This document shows positions 51,941 to 60,429 of a DNA stretch of 64,000 nt, in pieces (within the stretch, counting starts at the first letter, position 1; each line of letters begins with the position of its first letter). Where the stretch lies: the NCBI GenBank assembly GCA_965213595.1, contig CBDBZO010000002.1, positions 620,001-684,000 of the forward strand, read 5' to 3'. The translations under genes and the position numbers were made by a program. This DNA comes from JBCCFC01 sp965213595 (GTDB lineage: Bacteria; Chloroflexota; Anaerolineae; Caldilineales; Caldilineaceae). The notes beneath the pieces were generated by a model, which worked only from the letters and a program-made list of their open reading frames with translations, was not told the origin of the DNA and searched no databases.

Positions 51941-53305
51941 ATGACCCCACCAAAATTCGCTCTCCACAGCCAAAGCGTCATCACCCCCCTCGGCGTGCGA
52001 CCAGCCGCCGTGCTGGTCGACAATGGTCACATTGTCGACGTGGTGACGCGGCGCGACGTGCCGAACGATTTCCCCATCGAGGATGTCGGCGACCTCGTGA
52101 TTTCGCCCGGCCTGATCGATGCGCACGTCCACATCAACGAGCCGGGGCGCACCGAGTGGGAGGGCTTTGCAACGGCCACGCGCGCGGCCGCGGCGGGCGG
52201 CATCACCACGCTGATCGACATGCCGCTCAACAGCGACCCCGCGACGACGACCGCTGCGGCGCTGGCGCAGAAGCGCGCGGCGGCTCAGGGGCAGTGCTGG
52301 GTCGATGTGGGCTTTTATGGCGGCCTCGTGCCGGGCAACGTCGTCGAACTGCCGGGGCTGCTCGACGAAGGGGTCTTTGGCATCAAGGCCTTTCTCACCC
52401 ACTCCGGCATCGACGATTTTCCCAACGCTACGGAGGCCGATCTGCGCGCCGCCATGCCGCTGCTGGCCCCGCGCAACGTACCGCTGCTCGCCCACGCCGA
52501 AATCGGCAGCGGCCCCGACGTGTCGACGAGCGATCCGACAGTTTACGACACCTGGCTGCGGTCGCGCCCGCCGTCGATGGAGCTGGACGCCATCCGCCTG
52601 CTCGTCCGCCTGTGCCGCCAGACGGGCTGCCCCACCCACATTGTCCACCTCGCCACCGCCGCTGCGCTGCCCGATCTCGTGGCCGCCCGCAGTCAGCGTC
52701 TCCCGCTAACGGTCGAGACCGCGCCCCACTATCTCTACTTCGCCGCCGAAGAGGTTCCCGACGGCGACACGCGCTTCAAATGCGCCCCGCCCATTCGCGA
52801 AGCCGACAACCGCAAGCCGCTGTGGACGGCCCTGCGCGACGGCGTCATCGACTTTGTCGCCACCGACCATTCGCCCTGCCCGCCTCCTATGAAGAATCTG
52901 GACGAGGGCGACTTTATGAGCGCGTGGGGCGGCATCGCCTCGCTGCAGATGCTGCTGCCCGTTGTCTGGACGGCGGCCACAGCGGATTTTTCGGGGCGCG
53001 GCCACCTGCCCGCCGACCTTGCCCGCTGGCTCAGCCGCTGGCCCGCGCAGTTTCTCGGCCTGCTCGGTCGCAAGGGCGCTATCGAGCCAGGCTACGAGGC
53101 CGACCTCGTGGTGTGGAACCCGGAGGCGACCTTTGCGGTCGAGCCAGAGACGCTGCAGCACCGCCACAAAATTACGCCCTATGCGGGCGAAACGCTGCGG
53201 GGCGTGGTGCAGCGCACCTACCTGCGCGGGGAAATGGTGTATAATGAGGGCGACTTCTCGCCATTACCCACTGGAGCCCTGCTGCACAGACCCGCCACCC
53301 CATGA
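51941..53305 (+). CDS. allB: Allantoinase
   Basis: About 454 residues, amidohydrolase superfamily. DLVISPGLIDAHVHINEPGR (HxH), the carbamylated-lysine region VFGIKAFLTHSGI, LLAHAEIGSG (His), CPTHIVHLA (His) and FVATDHSPCPP (Asp) complete the binuclear metal site. It opens the allantoin ring to allantoate. Its stop overlaps the next gene by 4 bp (ATGA). It starts the purine-degradation group. Confidence 0.94.
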   Translation: MTPPKFALHSQSVITPLGVRPAAVLVDNGHIVDVVTRRDVPNDFPIEDVGDLVISPGLIDAHVHINEPGRTEWEGFATATRAAAAGGITTLIDMPLNSDPATTTAAALAQKRAAAQGQCWVDVGFYGGLVPGNVVELPGLLDEGVFGIKAFLTHSGIDDFPNATEADLRAAMPLLAPRNVPLLAHAEIGSGPDVSTSDPTVYDTWLRSRPPSMELDAIRLLVRLCRQTGCPTHIVHLATAAALPDLVAARSQRLPLTVETAPHYLYFAAEEVPDGDTRFKCAPPIREADNRKPLWTALRDGVIDFVATDHSPCPPPMKNLDEGDFMSAWGGIASLQMLLPVVWTAATADFSGRGHLPADLARWLSRWPAQFLGLLGRKGAIEPGYEADLVVWNPEATFAVEPETLQHRHKITPYAGETLRGVVQRTYLRGEMVYNEGDFSPLPTGALLHRPATP

Positions 53306-53817
53306 CAGCCGCCAACTTTCTCAACCAGCTCGACCCCGCCGCCGCCCGCGAGGCGCTTACCCGCTGCTGCGGTGCGTCGCGCTGGGTGGAGCAGATGCTC
53401 GCCGCCCGCCCGTTTGATAGCTACTATGAGCTGATGGAGAGCACCGAGGAAATTTGGTGGTCGCTGGACGAGGCCGACTGGCGCGAGGCCTTTGCGCACC
53501 ACCCCAAAATTGGCGATGTCGACAGCCTGCGCGCCAAATATGCCAACACCAAAGCCTGGGCGTCGGGCGAGCAGGCGGGCGTCGAGGGCGCAGCGGAGGC
53601 CGTGATCAAGGGGCTGGCGTCGGGCAATGCCCAATATGAAGCCAAATTTGGCTACATCTTTATCGTTTGCGCCACGGGCAAAAGCGCCACCGAAATGTTG
53701 ACGATTTTGCAGCATCGCCTGCCCCACGAGCCATCGAAGGAGCTTCAGGTTGCCGCACGCGAGCAGCTAAAAATTACCAAGCTGCGGCTGGACAAGCTGG
53801 CGGCGCAATTGGTGTAG
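53302..53817 (+). CDS. uraD: OHCU decarboxylase
   Basis: 171 residues. FAHHPKIGDVDSL contains the catalytic His, and YEAKFGYIFIVCATGKSATE the substrate-binding stretch. It decarboxylates 2-oxo-4-hydroxy-4-carboxy-5-ureidoimidazoline to S-allantoin, the step between HIU hydrolase and allantoinase. It is coupled to allB by an ATGA overlap. Confidence 0.95.
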   Translation: MTAANFLNQLDPAAAREALTRCCGASRWVEQMLAARPFDSYYELMESTEEIWWSLDEADWREAFAHHPKIGDVDSLRAKYANTKAWASGEQAGVEGAAEAVIKGLASGNAQYEAKFGYIFIVCATGKSATEMLTILQHRLPHEPSKELQVAAREQLKITKLRLDKLAAQLV

Positions 53818-54127
53818 CGAGAAGATTTAACGCGGAGGCCACAGAGGAGACGCGGAGGGCCGCGGAGAACTATGGAGAATAGAATGAGTGTCATCTCTCT
53901 CATCGAAATGACCTGCATGATTCTCTCTATTATTCTCTCCGCGGCCCTCCGCGCAAAATCTCTGCGGTCTCCGCGTTAAAACCGTGCTGCTGACGGAGGA
54001 GCCCGGTTGCTTAGCACGTTTGATAGACGCCGTTTAGAAACTGTCAGATAGCGGAATCGTAAACCTTTACCCTGCCACGTCGCTGCCCCGCAAGCCCAAT
54101 TACCAATTACCAATCTCTCTTCATCTC
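53818..54127. other. Repeat-bearing gap within the purine-degradation group
   Basis: 310 bp with an AACGCGGAG-type inverted repeat (53825-53980) and near 54096 a short CCAATTACCAATTACC stretch. No gene. Confidence 0.65.
53825..53980. repeat. Inverted repeat of the AACGCGGAG type
   Basis: ATTTAACGCGGAGGCCACAG on the left, GTCTCCGCGTTAAAA on the right, with a second inner pair (GCGGAGGGCCGCGGAGAA / TTCTCTCCGCGGCCCTCC). Same family as 227-322. Confidence 0.75.
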
Positions 54128-54472
54128 ATGAGCGCCATCACCACCCACATCCTCGACACCTCCCTCGGCCAGCCCGCCCGCGGCGTCACGGTTACGCTTG
54201 ACGTGTGGAGCAGCGGGGGCGGCTGGCAGACGCTTGGCGGCGGCACGACGGACGACGACGGCCGCCTGGGCACGCTGCTGCCCGCCGCGCACAAGCTGTG
54301 GGCGGGCAAATACCGGCTGATCTTCCGCACGGCGGACTACTTCGCCGCCCAACAGCGCAGTACCTTTTACCCGCAAGTCACCGTTGAGTTCCAGATCAAG
54401 GAGACGATGCAGCACTACCACGTGCCGCTCCTGCTCAACCCGTTTGGCTATTCGACCTATCGGGGAAGTTAA
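54128..54472 (+). CDS. uraH: 5-hydroxyisourate hydrolase
   Basis: 114 residues, transthyretin-like. THILDTSLGQPARGVTVTLD at the start, YFAAQQRSTFYPQVTVEF in the middle and YHVPLLLNPFGYSTYRGS at the end, with the diagnostic YRGS C-terminus. It hydrolyses 5-hydroxyisourate made by the uricase encoded next to it. Confidence 0.96.
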   Translation: MSAITTHILDTSLGQPARGVTVTLDVWSSGGGWQTLGGGTTDDDGRLGTLLPAAHKLWAGKYRLIFRTADYFAAQQRSTFYPQVTVEFQIKETMQHYHVPLLLNPFGYSTYRGS

Positions 54473-54473
54473 C

Positions 54474-54656
54474 GGCTCGTCCCGACGCTCCGCGTCGGGA
54501 TGCAGACCGGACGCTCTGCGTCCTCGCGCTGCCAACGAAATCACGTGGCGCATCCCCCCTCTGCAACAGAACCGCGTTGGCTCCTCAGCCACGGGGCGAC
54601 GCAGAGCGTCGAGGAGCCATTCCCACGCAGAGCGTGGGAACGAGCAATACATCGCA
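54474..54656. repeat. Palindromic repeat with CCCACGCAGAGCGTGGGAA modules
   Basis: A series of inverted words (CCCGACGCTCCGCGTCGGG, GACGCAGAGCGTC, CCCACGCAGAGCGTGGGAAC) fills the gap before the uricase gene. The module also forms the interior of the MITE at 14675-14821. Confidence 0.7.
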
Positions 54657-54668
54657 AAGGAACCCACC

Positions 54669-55523
54669 ATGCCCGCCCAACTCGCCTCCCACACCTACGG
54701 CAAGTCCAACGTCCGCCTCGTCAAAGTCACCCGTCGCGCCGAGCGGCACAATCTGCTCGACGTAAGCGTCGACGTCGCGCTCGAAGGCGACTTCCAGCAG
54801 ACCTTCCTCAGCGGCGACAACCGCGATGTATTGCCAACCGACACGATCAAGAACAGCGTCTATGCGCTTGCCAAGCAGCACGACTTTGTCAGCATCGAAG
54901 AGTTTGGCCTGCTGCTCTCCGCCCACTTTCTGGATCGGCTCGCCCACGCCGAGCGCGCCGAAATCACCCTGCGCGAGCGCCCCTGGCAGCGCATAACGGT
55001 CGACGGCGACGACCACACCCACGCCTTTTGCGGCACGAGCCGCGAGCAGCAGACGGCGACCGTCACCCGCACGCGCGCGGGGGCGACCGTCACTGCTGGC
55101 GTGGCCCACCTGCCAATTCTCAAAACCACCGGCTCCGCCTTTCGCGGCTTCCTGCGCGACGAGTGGACCACGCTGCCCGAAGCCGACGACCGCCTCTTTG
55201 GCACCAACCTGACCGCGCGCTGGACGTACCAAAGCGGTGCCGCCGACCTCGATTTCAACGGCTGCCACGCCCTCCTGCGCCAGACGCTGCTCGACATCTT
55301 CGCCAAGCACGACGCCAGCCAGTCCGTGCAGCAGACGCTCTTCCTCATGGGCCAGGCCGCGCTGGACACCTGCCCCGAAGTGGACGACATCGCGCTGTCC
55401 ATGCCCAACGAGCACCGGCTCCTGGTCGACCTCGCCCCCTTTGGTCTGGAGAACCCCAACGAAATTTTTGTCCCCGTCGACGAGCCGTCGGGCATGATTG
55501 AGGCGCGGCTGGTGCGCGGTTGA
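54669..55523 (+). CDS. pucL: Factor-independent urate hydroxylase (uricase)
   Basis: 284 residues. YGKSNVRLVKVTRR at the start, GDNRDVLPTDTIKNSVYALA (conserved Thr-Asp-Thr and Lys) and FLRDEWTTLPEADDRLFGTN are uricase signatures; MPNEHRLLVDLAPFGLENPN is the second T-fold. It oxidises urate to 5-hydroxyisourate with O2 and no cofactor. An AAAGGA lies before the ATG at 54669. The four genes here cover urate to allantoate. Confidence 0.95.
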   Translation: MPAQLASHTYGKSNVRLVKVTRRAERHNLLDVSVDVALEGDFQQTFLSGDNRDVLPTDTIKNSVYALAKQHDFVSIEEFGLLLSAHFLDRLAHAERAEITLRERPWQRITVDGDDHTHAFCGTSREQQTATVTRTRAGATVTAGVAHLPILKTTGSAFRGFLRDEWTTLPEADDRLFGTNLTARWTYQSGAADLDFNGCHALLRQTLLDIFAKHDASQSVQQTLFLMGQAALDTCPEVDDIALSMPNEHRLLVDLAPFGLENPNEIFVPVDEPSGMIEARLVRG

Positions 55524-55616
55524 GTCGTCGTTTGTCCACCGCCGCTGCCTACCTTGTGGGACAGTCTTGTGGTACAGTAAAGATACGAACGTTTGTTTTG
55601 TGTAAAGGATGTTTCT

Positions 55617-56489
55617 ATGGCCCAGCCCCTCCTGGTGGATTCCGCCGAAATGTTGGCGACGCCGCCCGACATTTCCCATCTCGAAACGGAAAATGACGAT
55701 CCCGTGGATAATCTCTTCTCCGAAAAGCAGCAGCGTCTGTTAACGCGCAGCCTCTACGCCTCGTGGCGGGGGGGGACAACGCCGCGTCCGTTTTTGGCCA
55801 TGGCGAACGTTGGCCTCTTCTATTCCATCCATCGACCGGCGGTCGTGCCCGACGTGCTTGTCAGCCTGGATGTGGAAGCGCCGGAGGAGATGTGGGAAAA
55901 GGCCAATCGCTCCTACATGGTGTGGGTGTACGGCAAAACGCCGGAGGTGGTGGTCGAGGTGGTTTCCAACCGCAAGGGCGGCGAGGCCGAGGGAAAGGTC
56001 GCGCTGTACGCGCAGATTGGCATTCCATACTACATCATCTTTGATCCGGAGACGCAGCTGGGGAGCGACAAGCTGCGGGTGCTTGAACTGCGCATTCGTG
56101 AGTATGTAGAGCGCGACGAGCTTTGGCTCCCGGAGCTTGGCTTGGGGCTCATGCTCTGGAACGGTGAATTCGAGGGCACGAACGCCACCTGGCTCCGCTG
56201 GTGCGACGAAGAGGGTCGGCTGCTGCTCACGGGCGTCGAGCGTGCGGAACGGGAGCAAAGCCGCGCCAACGAAGCCCAGCACCAGGCCGACGAAGAGCGA
56301 CAGCGCGCGAACGAAGCCCAACGCCAAGCCAGCGAAGAGCGACAGCGCGCCGACGAAGAGCGACAACGCGCCGACGAAGAGCGACAGCGCGCGAACGAAG
56401 CCCAGCGCCAAGTTGACGAAGAGCGACAGCGTGCCGAGCGGTTGGCTGCGCGGCTGCGCGAGGCAGGAATCGATCCGGATTCGCTCTAG
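55617..56489 (+). CDS. Uma2-family endonuclease-fold protein with coiled-coil tail
   Basis: 290 residues. The Uma2 (DUF820) PD-(D/E)XK-like core is seen in AVVPDVLVSLD (Asp), TPEVVVEVVSNRKGG (Glu) and EGKVALYAQIGIPYYIIFDP (Lys and the common IPYYW/I motif). From about residue 205 to 278 the protein is built of near-identical units (RANEAQRQ, ASEERQR, ADEERQR), a charged coiled coil; the DNA is a tandem repeat of about 21-42 bp units (56270-56450). AAAGGA precedes the ATG. Function of Uma2 proteins is unproven. Confidence 0.87.
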   Translation: MAQPLLVDSAEMLATPPDISHLETENDDPVDNLFSEKQQRLLTRSLYASWRGGTTPRPFLAMANVGLFYSIHRPAVVPDVLVSLDVEAPEEMWEKANRSYMVWVYGKTPEVVVEVVSNRKGGEAEGKVALYAQIGIPYYIIFDPETQLGSDKLRVLELRIREYVERDELWLPELGLGLMLWNGEFEGTNATWLRWCDEEGRLLLTGVERAEREQSRANEAQHQADEERQRANEAQRQASEERQRADEERQRADEERQRANEAQRQVDEERQRAERLAARLREAGIDPDSL

Positions 56490-56581
56490 GGGCGTTGAGC
56501 GGCAGAGTGCTGTCGGTCCTTTGGCAAAGGCGACGGCGGTGACGAGCGGTGGCCGTTTCGGACTTGGCGGTTTTTGAGGAG

Positions 56582-56651
56582 AAACGTGACAATCACGGCC
56601 CGGACGTGGTTGGGGAAGTTTGTCTAATCCTGGGTCGTGACGGTCACGTTT
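56582..56651. repeat. GTGAC-GTCAC hairpin repeat, copy 4
   Basis: AAACGTGACAATCACGGCCC and GGGTCGTGACGGTCACGTTT are inverted copies 30 bp apart. It lies between the convergent Uma2 and PqqB-like genes and could end both transcripts. Confidence 0.75.
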
Positions 56652-56655
56652 GCGA

Positions 56656-57513
56656 TCACAAATTCCAGCGCTGGCCCCTTGTGCCAACACTCAGGCCCCG
56701 TGTGCGCAGCCAGTCGCGCGCGGGGCCTTCCTCGTGGAGCGGGTTGGTGTGGTTGAGGTGAATAAAGCAGACTTCGCTGCGGCAGCCAGCCACGCGCGAG
56801 ACCGTCTCGGTAACGAGCGGGTGCGGAATCTCCTCGATGTTGCGACCGGGCAATTCGTCCGCGCTAAAGAAGCAGCCGTCGAGCAGCGCCACGTCGACTT
56901 CGTTGAGCAGCGCTGATAAATCCCGATCCCACGTCGACCAGCTGTCGATGTCCGGGCAGTAGAAGAGCGTCCGCTGCGGCCCCTGCACGAGGAAAGCAAA
57001 GGTGTCGCTCCATTCGCCGCGGTGGGGCACAAGCAGCGGCGTCACCCGCAGGTGGGCGCCGAGGGCGAGCGGCTGACCGGGCGCGAGTGTGTGCAGCTCG
57101 ACGTTGCGCTGGTCGATCAGCTGCGACCACGGCGCGTTCGCGCGGAGGAAGTCGCCCATGCGCCGGCTGGCGTAGAGCGGCAGATCGCGCGGGCTCCACG
57201 CCTCGCGGCTCAGGTGGATCAGCCCGGTGTAGTGGCCGATGTGGGCATGGGTGAGCAGGATGCCCGCCAGTGGGTAGGGGGCATCGTCATCGCCGCTGTA
57301 TTGTAGCTGGTGAAGCTGCTTGCGGAAGTCCGGCGTCGCGTCGATTAGCCAGCACTGTCGCGAGCTGTGATCGACGAGGCCGAGGGCGACGGCGAGGCGG
57401 CGCTGAGTGGGGTCGGCGTGGGTGCGGAGGCAGCGGTCGCAGGGGCAGCCGGCCTGGGGCACGCCCGCGTCCTGCGCCGTGCCGAGGAGGAGAGCTTGGG
57501 TGGGGATATTCAT
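56656..57513 (-). CDS. PqqB-like metallo-beta-lactamase-fold hydrolase
   Basis: 285 residues. It begins ALLLGTAQDAGVPQAGCPCD with the paired cysteines of PqqB-like proteins, then LLTHAHIGHYTGLIHLSREA (metal site), LFYCPDIDSWSTWDRDL and FIHLNHTNPLHEEG. PqqB is an oxidase/hydroxylase in PQQ synthesis, but no other pqq gene is here and related proteins occur alone. Its ATG overlaps the DUF5615 stop by 4 bp, which is an unusual partner. Confidence 0.82.
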   Translation of the reverse strand: MNIPTQALLLGTAQDAGVPQAGCPCDRCLRTHADPTQRRLAVALGLVDHSSRQCWLIDATPDFRKQLHQLQYSGDDDAPYPLAGILLTHAHIGHYTGLIHLSREAWSPRDLPLYASRRMGDFLRANAPWSQLIDQRNVELHTLAPGQPLALGAHLRVTPLLVPHRGEWSDTFAFLVQGPQRTLFYCPDIDSWSTWDRDLSALLNEVDVALLDGCFFSADELPGRNIEEIPHPLVTETVSRVAGCRSEVCFIHLNHTNPLHEEGPARDWLRTRGLSVGTRGQRWNL

Positions 57514-57884
57514 CTGTGGCGTGTTACTGGCAGCGGACGAGCGCGAATTGATTGTTCTTTCACGCTAATCAATGCCCCTTCACTAAGTGCTGCCGAAAAC
57601 TTAGCTAGCACTAGCCCCAGATGGTGGTTGACATTTCTAGCCCCCATTTCTTGAAGACGAAATGTGACAACGCTGGGCACACTCGCCCGACTCATGGCAA
57701 CAATTCGGCCAAAGTCCAAATCATGTACAAGGAGAATTCTGTCTTCCTCAATTGCCTTGTAGACGATGTCCTCATCTTCCAGATAATGCAGTCTCTGCTC
57801 GCGAAGGTGAACTGCATCGTGTCCACGGTCTCGAAAAAAGACGGCGCACAGTTGGCTGATGCCCATGTCCAGCAGAAATTTCAT
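57510..57884 (-). CDS. DUF5615-family PIN-like protein (probable toxin)
   Basis: 124 residues. MKFLLDMGISQLCAVFFRDR opens with the PIN-like Asp, HDAVHLREQRLHYLEDEDIV follows, and LLVHDLDFGRIVAMS carries the second acidic pair. DUF5615 proteins form toxin-antitoxin-like pairs with DUF433 proteins, as here. It overlaps both neighbours by 4 bp (ATGA on each side). Confidence 0.88.
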   Translation of the reverse strand: MKFLLDMGISQLCAVFFRDRGHDAVHLREQRLHYLEDEDIVYKAIEEDRILLVHDLDFGRIVAMSRASVPSVVTFRLQEMGARNVNHHLGLVLAKFSAALSEGALISVKEQSIRARPLPVTRHR

Positions 57885-58117
57885 GCCGCAACCAGCGTCG
57901 GTGTGTAGTGTACATCATCGACCGTTATTGCTGCGTAATGCAGCGCAGCCCGAATGTCCTCAGCCTCCAGATCGGGATGTTCTTCAATAATTTCCTCCGT
58001 GGTCATGCCATTTGCTACAAGGTTTAACACCAGCGAGACGGCAATCCGCATTCCGCGAATCGTGGCTTTGCCTCCCAAAATTTTTGGGTTAAAGGTAATT
58101 CGATCTAACTCCGGCAT
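57881..58117 (-). CDS. DUF433-domain antitoxin
   Basis: 78 residues. ITFNPKILGGKATIRGMRIA and VSLVLNLVANGMTTEEIIEE, then HPDLEAEDIRAALHYAA, is the DUF433 pattern with a helix-turn-helix-like C-terminal part. A GGAAAGGAAA Shine-Dalgarno precedes the ATG. It is first in a chain of three overlapping genes. Confidence 0.9.
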   Translation of the reverse strand: MPELDRITFNPKILGGKATIRGMRIAVSLVLNLVANGMTTEEIIEEHPDLEAEDIRAALHYAAITVDDVHYTPTLVAA

Positions 58118-58233
58118 AGATTGCTTTCCTTTCCCTAAATCAACTTCTCAACGACGGGTTACAGTTTACCACGAAACCCGGGCCGTCGAAATAGCATGAA
58201 TCATGGAGCTGCAATGCTCAATTCAGGATTTGA

Positions 58234-58304
58234 AATCGCAGATGAACGCGCATCTTAATGCAACGCCGATCTTATCTGCGCGAATCGGCGTCTATCTGCG
58301 GTTC
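58234..58304. repeat. Hairpin repeat, GATAAACACGG family
   Basis: AATCGCAGATGAACGCGCAT on the left and CGGCGTCTATCTGCGGTTC on the right, in the gap between the divergent DUF433 and MFS genes. Confidence 0.65.
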
Positions 58305-58380
58305 TTTCTGGTTGAATAGAGCTTGCTGATTCTGGCATGTGTTTGTCGTTCGAGACCGAATCAACGCGCGGGAGGAGCGC

Positions 58381-59613
58381 ATGAACACGCCGGACAACCA
58401 TTTTCGCAGGCTGTGGGCCGGGCAGACGGTATCGCTGATCGGCTCGCAGATTTCGATGTTGGCGATCCCGCTGGCCGCCGTGGCGCTGGACGCATCCCCG
58501 CTGCAGGTGGGCGTGCTCAATGCGGCGGGCACGCTTGCCTCGCTGCTCTTCGGTCTCTTTGCCGGGGTCTGGATTGACCGGGTGCGGCGCAAGCCCGTTT
58601 TGGTCTGGACGGATGTTGGTCGCGGCGTGCTGCTGCTGTTGATTCCGCTGGCCGCGCTGCTGGGGGTGTTGCGCTTGCCGCTGCTCTATCTCGTGGCGCT
58701 GTTCGGCGGGCTGCTCGGTCTGTTTTCCGATGTGGCGTACCGCTCCTACCTCCCCGCGCTCGTCCCGCGCGACCGGCTGGTGCAGGGCAACAGCCGACTC
58801 GAAATGAGCCGCACGGCCTCGGAGATTTTGGGGCCGGGGCTGGCCGGTCTGCTCGTGCAGTGGTTCACTGCGCCCGTGGCGATTTTGCTGGATGCGCTGT
58901 CGTTTCTCGCGTCGGGCCTGCTGATCGGGTCGATCCAGAAAGTTGAGCCGCCGCCTGAAGTCGAGGAAAATCGCCCCTCCATCGGGCGCGACATCACAAC
59001 GGGACTGCGCTTCGTGTTGGGCGACGCCCACCTGCGCGCCGTCGCGGGCACGATGGCGACGCTGGGCTTCTTCAACGCCACGCTGGAGACGGTCTCGCTG
59101 CTCTACCTCGTGCGGCAGCTGGGCCTCTCGGCGGGCTTGATCGGCGTGATTTTCTCGGTGGGCGGGGCAGGCTTTTTGCTGGGCACGTTTCTCCCCAATC
59201 GGCTCGCGCGTCGCTTTGGCCTGGGGCGCAGCCTGATCGGCGGCCTCGTGCTCATCAGCCTCGGCGATTTGATCCTGCCGCTGGCCGCCGGCTCGACCGT
59301 CGCCGTGGTGGCGCTGCTCTGTTTTGGACAGGTGCTCTTTGGGCTGGGCCTCACGGTCTTCAGCATCGGCCAGGTCAGCCTGCGCCAATCACTGACGCCG
59401 GACGCCATGCAGGGGCGGATGAATTCGGTGATGCACGTGCTGACGGTCGGCATCGTGCCGCTGGGCGCGCTGATCGGCGGCGGCATTGCCGAGGCGATTG
59501 GGCTGCGGGCGACGCTGTTTCTGGCCGTGGCGGGCGAGTTGAGCGCCGTGGCGTGGCTGCTGTGGTCGCCGGTGTGGGGGATGCGGAGGCTGCCGGAGCA
59601 GACCGTCTTGTGA
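58381..59613 (+). CDS. MFS transporter (drug-efflux type)
   Basis: 410 residues and about twelve helices. FRRLWAGQTVSLIGSQISML at the start and LFGLFAGVWIDRVRRKPVLV (motif A, G-x3-D-R-x-R-R) are typical of the DHA3-like group. LVPRDRLVQGNSRLEMSR lies in the first half. GGAGG sits about six bases before the ATG at 58381. It probably exports small hydrophobic compounds. A related MFS fragment is fused to the mutS remnant 2.6 kb downstream. Confidence 0.9.
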   Translation: MNTPDNHFRRLWAGQTVSLIGSQISMLAIPLAAVALDASPLQVGVLNAAGTLASLLFGLFAGVWIDRVRRKPVLVWTDVGRGVLLLLIPLAALLGVLRLPLLYLVALFGGLLGLFSDVAYRSYLPALVPRDRLVQGNSRLEMSRTASEILGPGLAGLLVQWFTAPVAILLDALSFLASGLLIGSIQKVEPPPEVEENRPSIGRDITTGLRFVLGDAHLRAVAGTMATLGFFNATLETVSLLYLVRQLGLSAGLIGVIFSVGGAGFLLGTFLPNRLARRFGLGRSLIGGLVLISLGDLILPLAAGSTVAVVALLCFGQVLFGLGLTVFSIGQVSLRQSLTPDAMQGRMNSVMHVLTVGIVPLGALIGGGIAEAIGLRATLFLAVAGELSAVAWLLWSPVWGMRRLPEQTVL

Positions 59614-59638
59614 TTCACTGGAATCAGCGGGAGTCCTC

Positions 59639-59647
59639 TGTTATAAT
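59639..59647 (+). promoter_or_regulatory. Extended -10 promoter of the MazEF-type pair
   Basis: TGTTATAAT is a perfect extended -10 element 36 bp ahead of the antitoxin ATG. No good -35 is seen at the right distance. Confidence 0.65.
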
Positions 59648-59682
59648 TGCGATATCAGAGGATGAATTGGAGATGCCACATC

Positions 59683-59919
59683 ATGACGCAAGCCGAAATT
59701 TTAACCGAAATTCGACGGTTACCACTTGAAGAGCAGGTGGGGGTTATTCAGTTCACTGCACATATTGTGCAGCGGCGGTTGCAGTTGCAGCCGGAAGCAG
59801 TTGGTGAAAGTCAATTACTGCCGCTGGAAGAGGCGGCGGAATTGCTGCTCGATGATTACTTGAATGACGAAGAGCTAACTGCCTTTGCTGCGCTCGACGG
59901 AGAGCCCGTCCATGGTTAG
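59683..59919 (+). CDS. Antitoxin of a MazEF/PemIK-type pair
   Basis: 78 residues: MTQAEILTEIRRLPLEEQVG, a helical middle with QRRLQLQPEA and an acidic end (LLLDDYLNDEELTAFAALDG). This is the small acidic antitoxin type that precedes MazF-like toxins. It overlaps the toxin gene by 8 bp. Confidence 0.82.
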   Translation: MTQAEILTEIRRLPLEEQVGVIQFTAHIVQRRLQLQPEAVGESQLLPLEEAAELLLDDYLNDEELTAFAALDGEPVHG

Positions 59920-60256
59920 GGGAGAAATCTGGCAGATTAATCTCGATCCAACGATTGGCTCTGAATTGCGGAAAAGCCGACCAGCGGTAATTGTCAGTGA
60001 TGATAAAGTTGGGATTTTACCACTGCGTGTCATTGTGCCGCTGACGGATTGGAAAGAGCGCTATGCCAAAGCGGCGTGGATGACGCGGGTCGCACCCAGC
60101 CAAACAAATGGATTGAGAAAAACGTCCGCAGCCGATGCATTTCAGATACGCTCAGTTTCGACACAGCGCTTCGTTGGGCGGCTTGGGAAACTGGAAGATG
60201 AAACACTGGAGAACATTCAGAAAGCGTTAGCCACCGTGTTCGCAATGGATCATTAA
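59912..60256 (+). CDS. MazF/PemK-type endoribonuclease toxin
   Basis: 114 residues. MVRGEIWQINLDPTIGSELR and KSRPAVIVSDDKVG form the start of the PemK/MazF fold; LPLRVIVPLTDWKERYAKAA and SAADAFQIRSVSTQRFVGRL the rest; the end has ENIQKALATVF. The conserved Arg/Thr-Ser residues of mRNA-cleaving members are present in outline. It overlaps its antitoxin. Confidence 0.9.
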   Translation: MVRGEIWQINLDPTIGSELRKSRPAVIVSDDKVGILPLRVIVPLTDWKERYAKAAWMTRVAPSQTNGLRKTSAADAFQIRSVSTQRFVGRLGKLEDETLENIQKALATVFAMDH

Positions 60257-60329
60257 AAACACGAACGCCTGTTCTTGACAACCCCGCCCCCCTCCGCCAA
60301 AATACTTTTCAGCAAACAGCAGAATTTTC

Positions 60330-60403
60330 AACCGCAGATGAACGCGGATGAACGCAGATTTTCTTCCTCTTATCCGCGTTTATCTGCGTCTATCTGCGGT
60401 TCC
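60330..60403. repeat. Hairpin repeat, GATAAACACGG family
   Basis: AACCGCAGATGAACGCGGAT on the left and TATCTGCGTCTATCTGCGGT on the right, forming the leader of the mutS remnant. Confidence 0.75.
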
Positions 60404-60429
60404 ATTCTTCTAAAACGGACAATCCCACC

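Noticed and set aside
56650..57513. A PQQ biosynthesis cluster
   Set aside because: Only the PqqB-like gene is present; pqqA, C, D and E are absent, so the name PqqB is used only for the fold.
58255..59388. A 377-codon minus-strand frame opposite the MFS transporter
   Set aside because: Gln/Arg/His-rich shadow of the MFS gene without any family feature.
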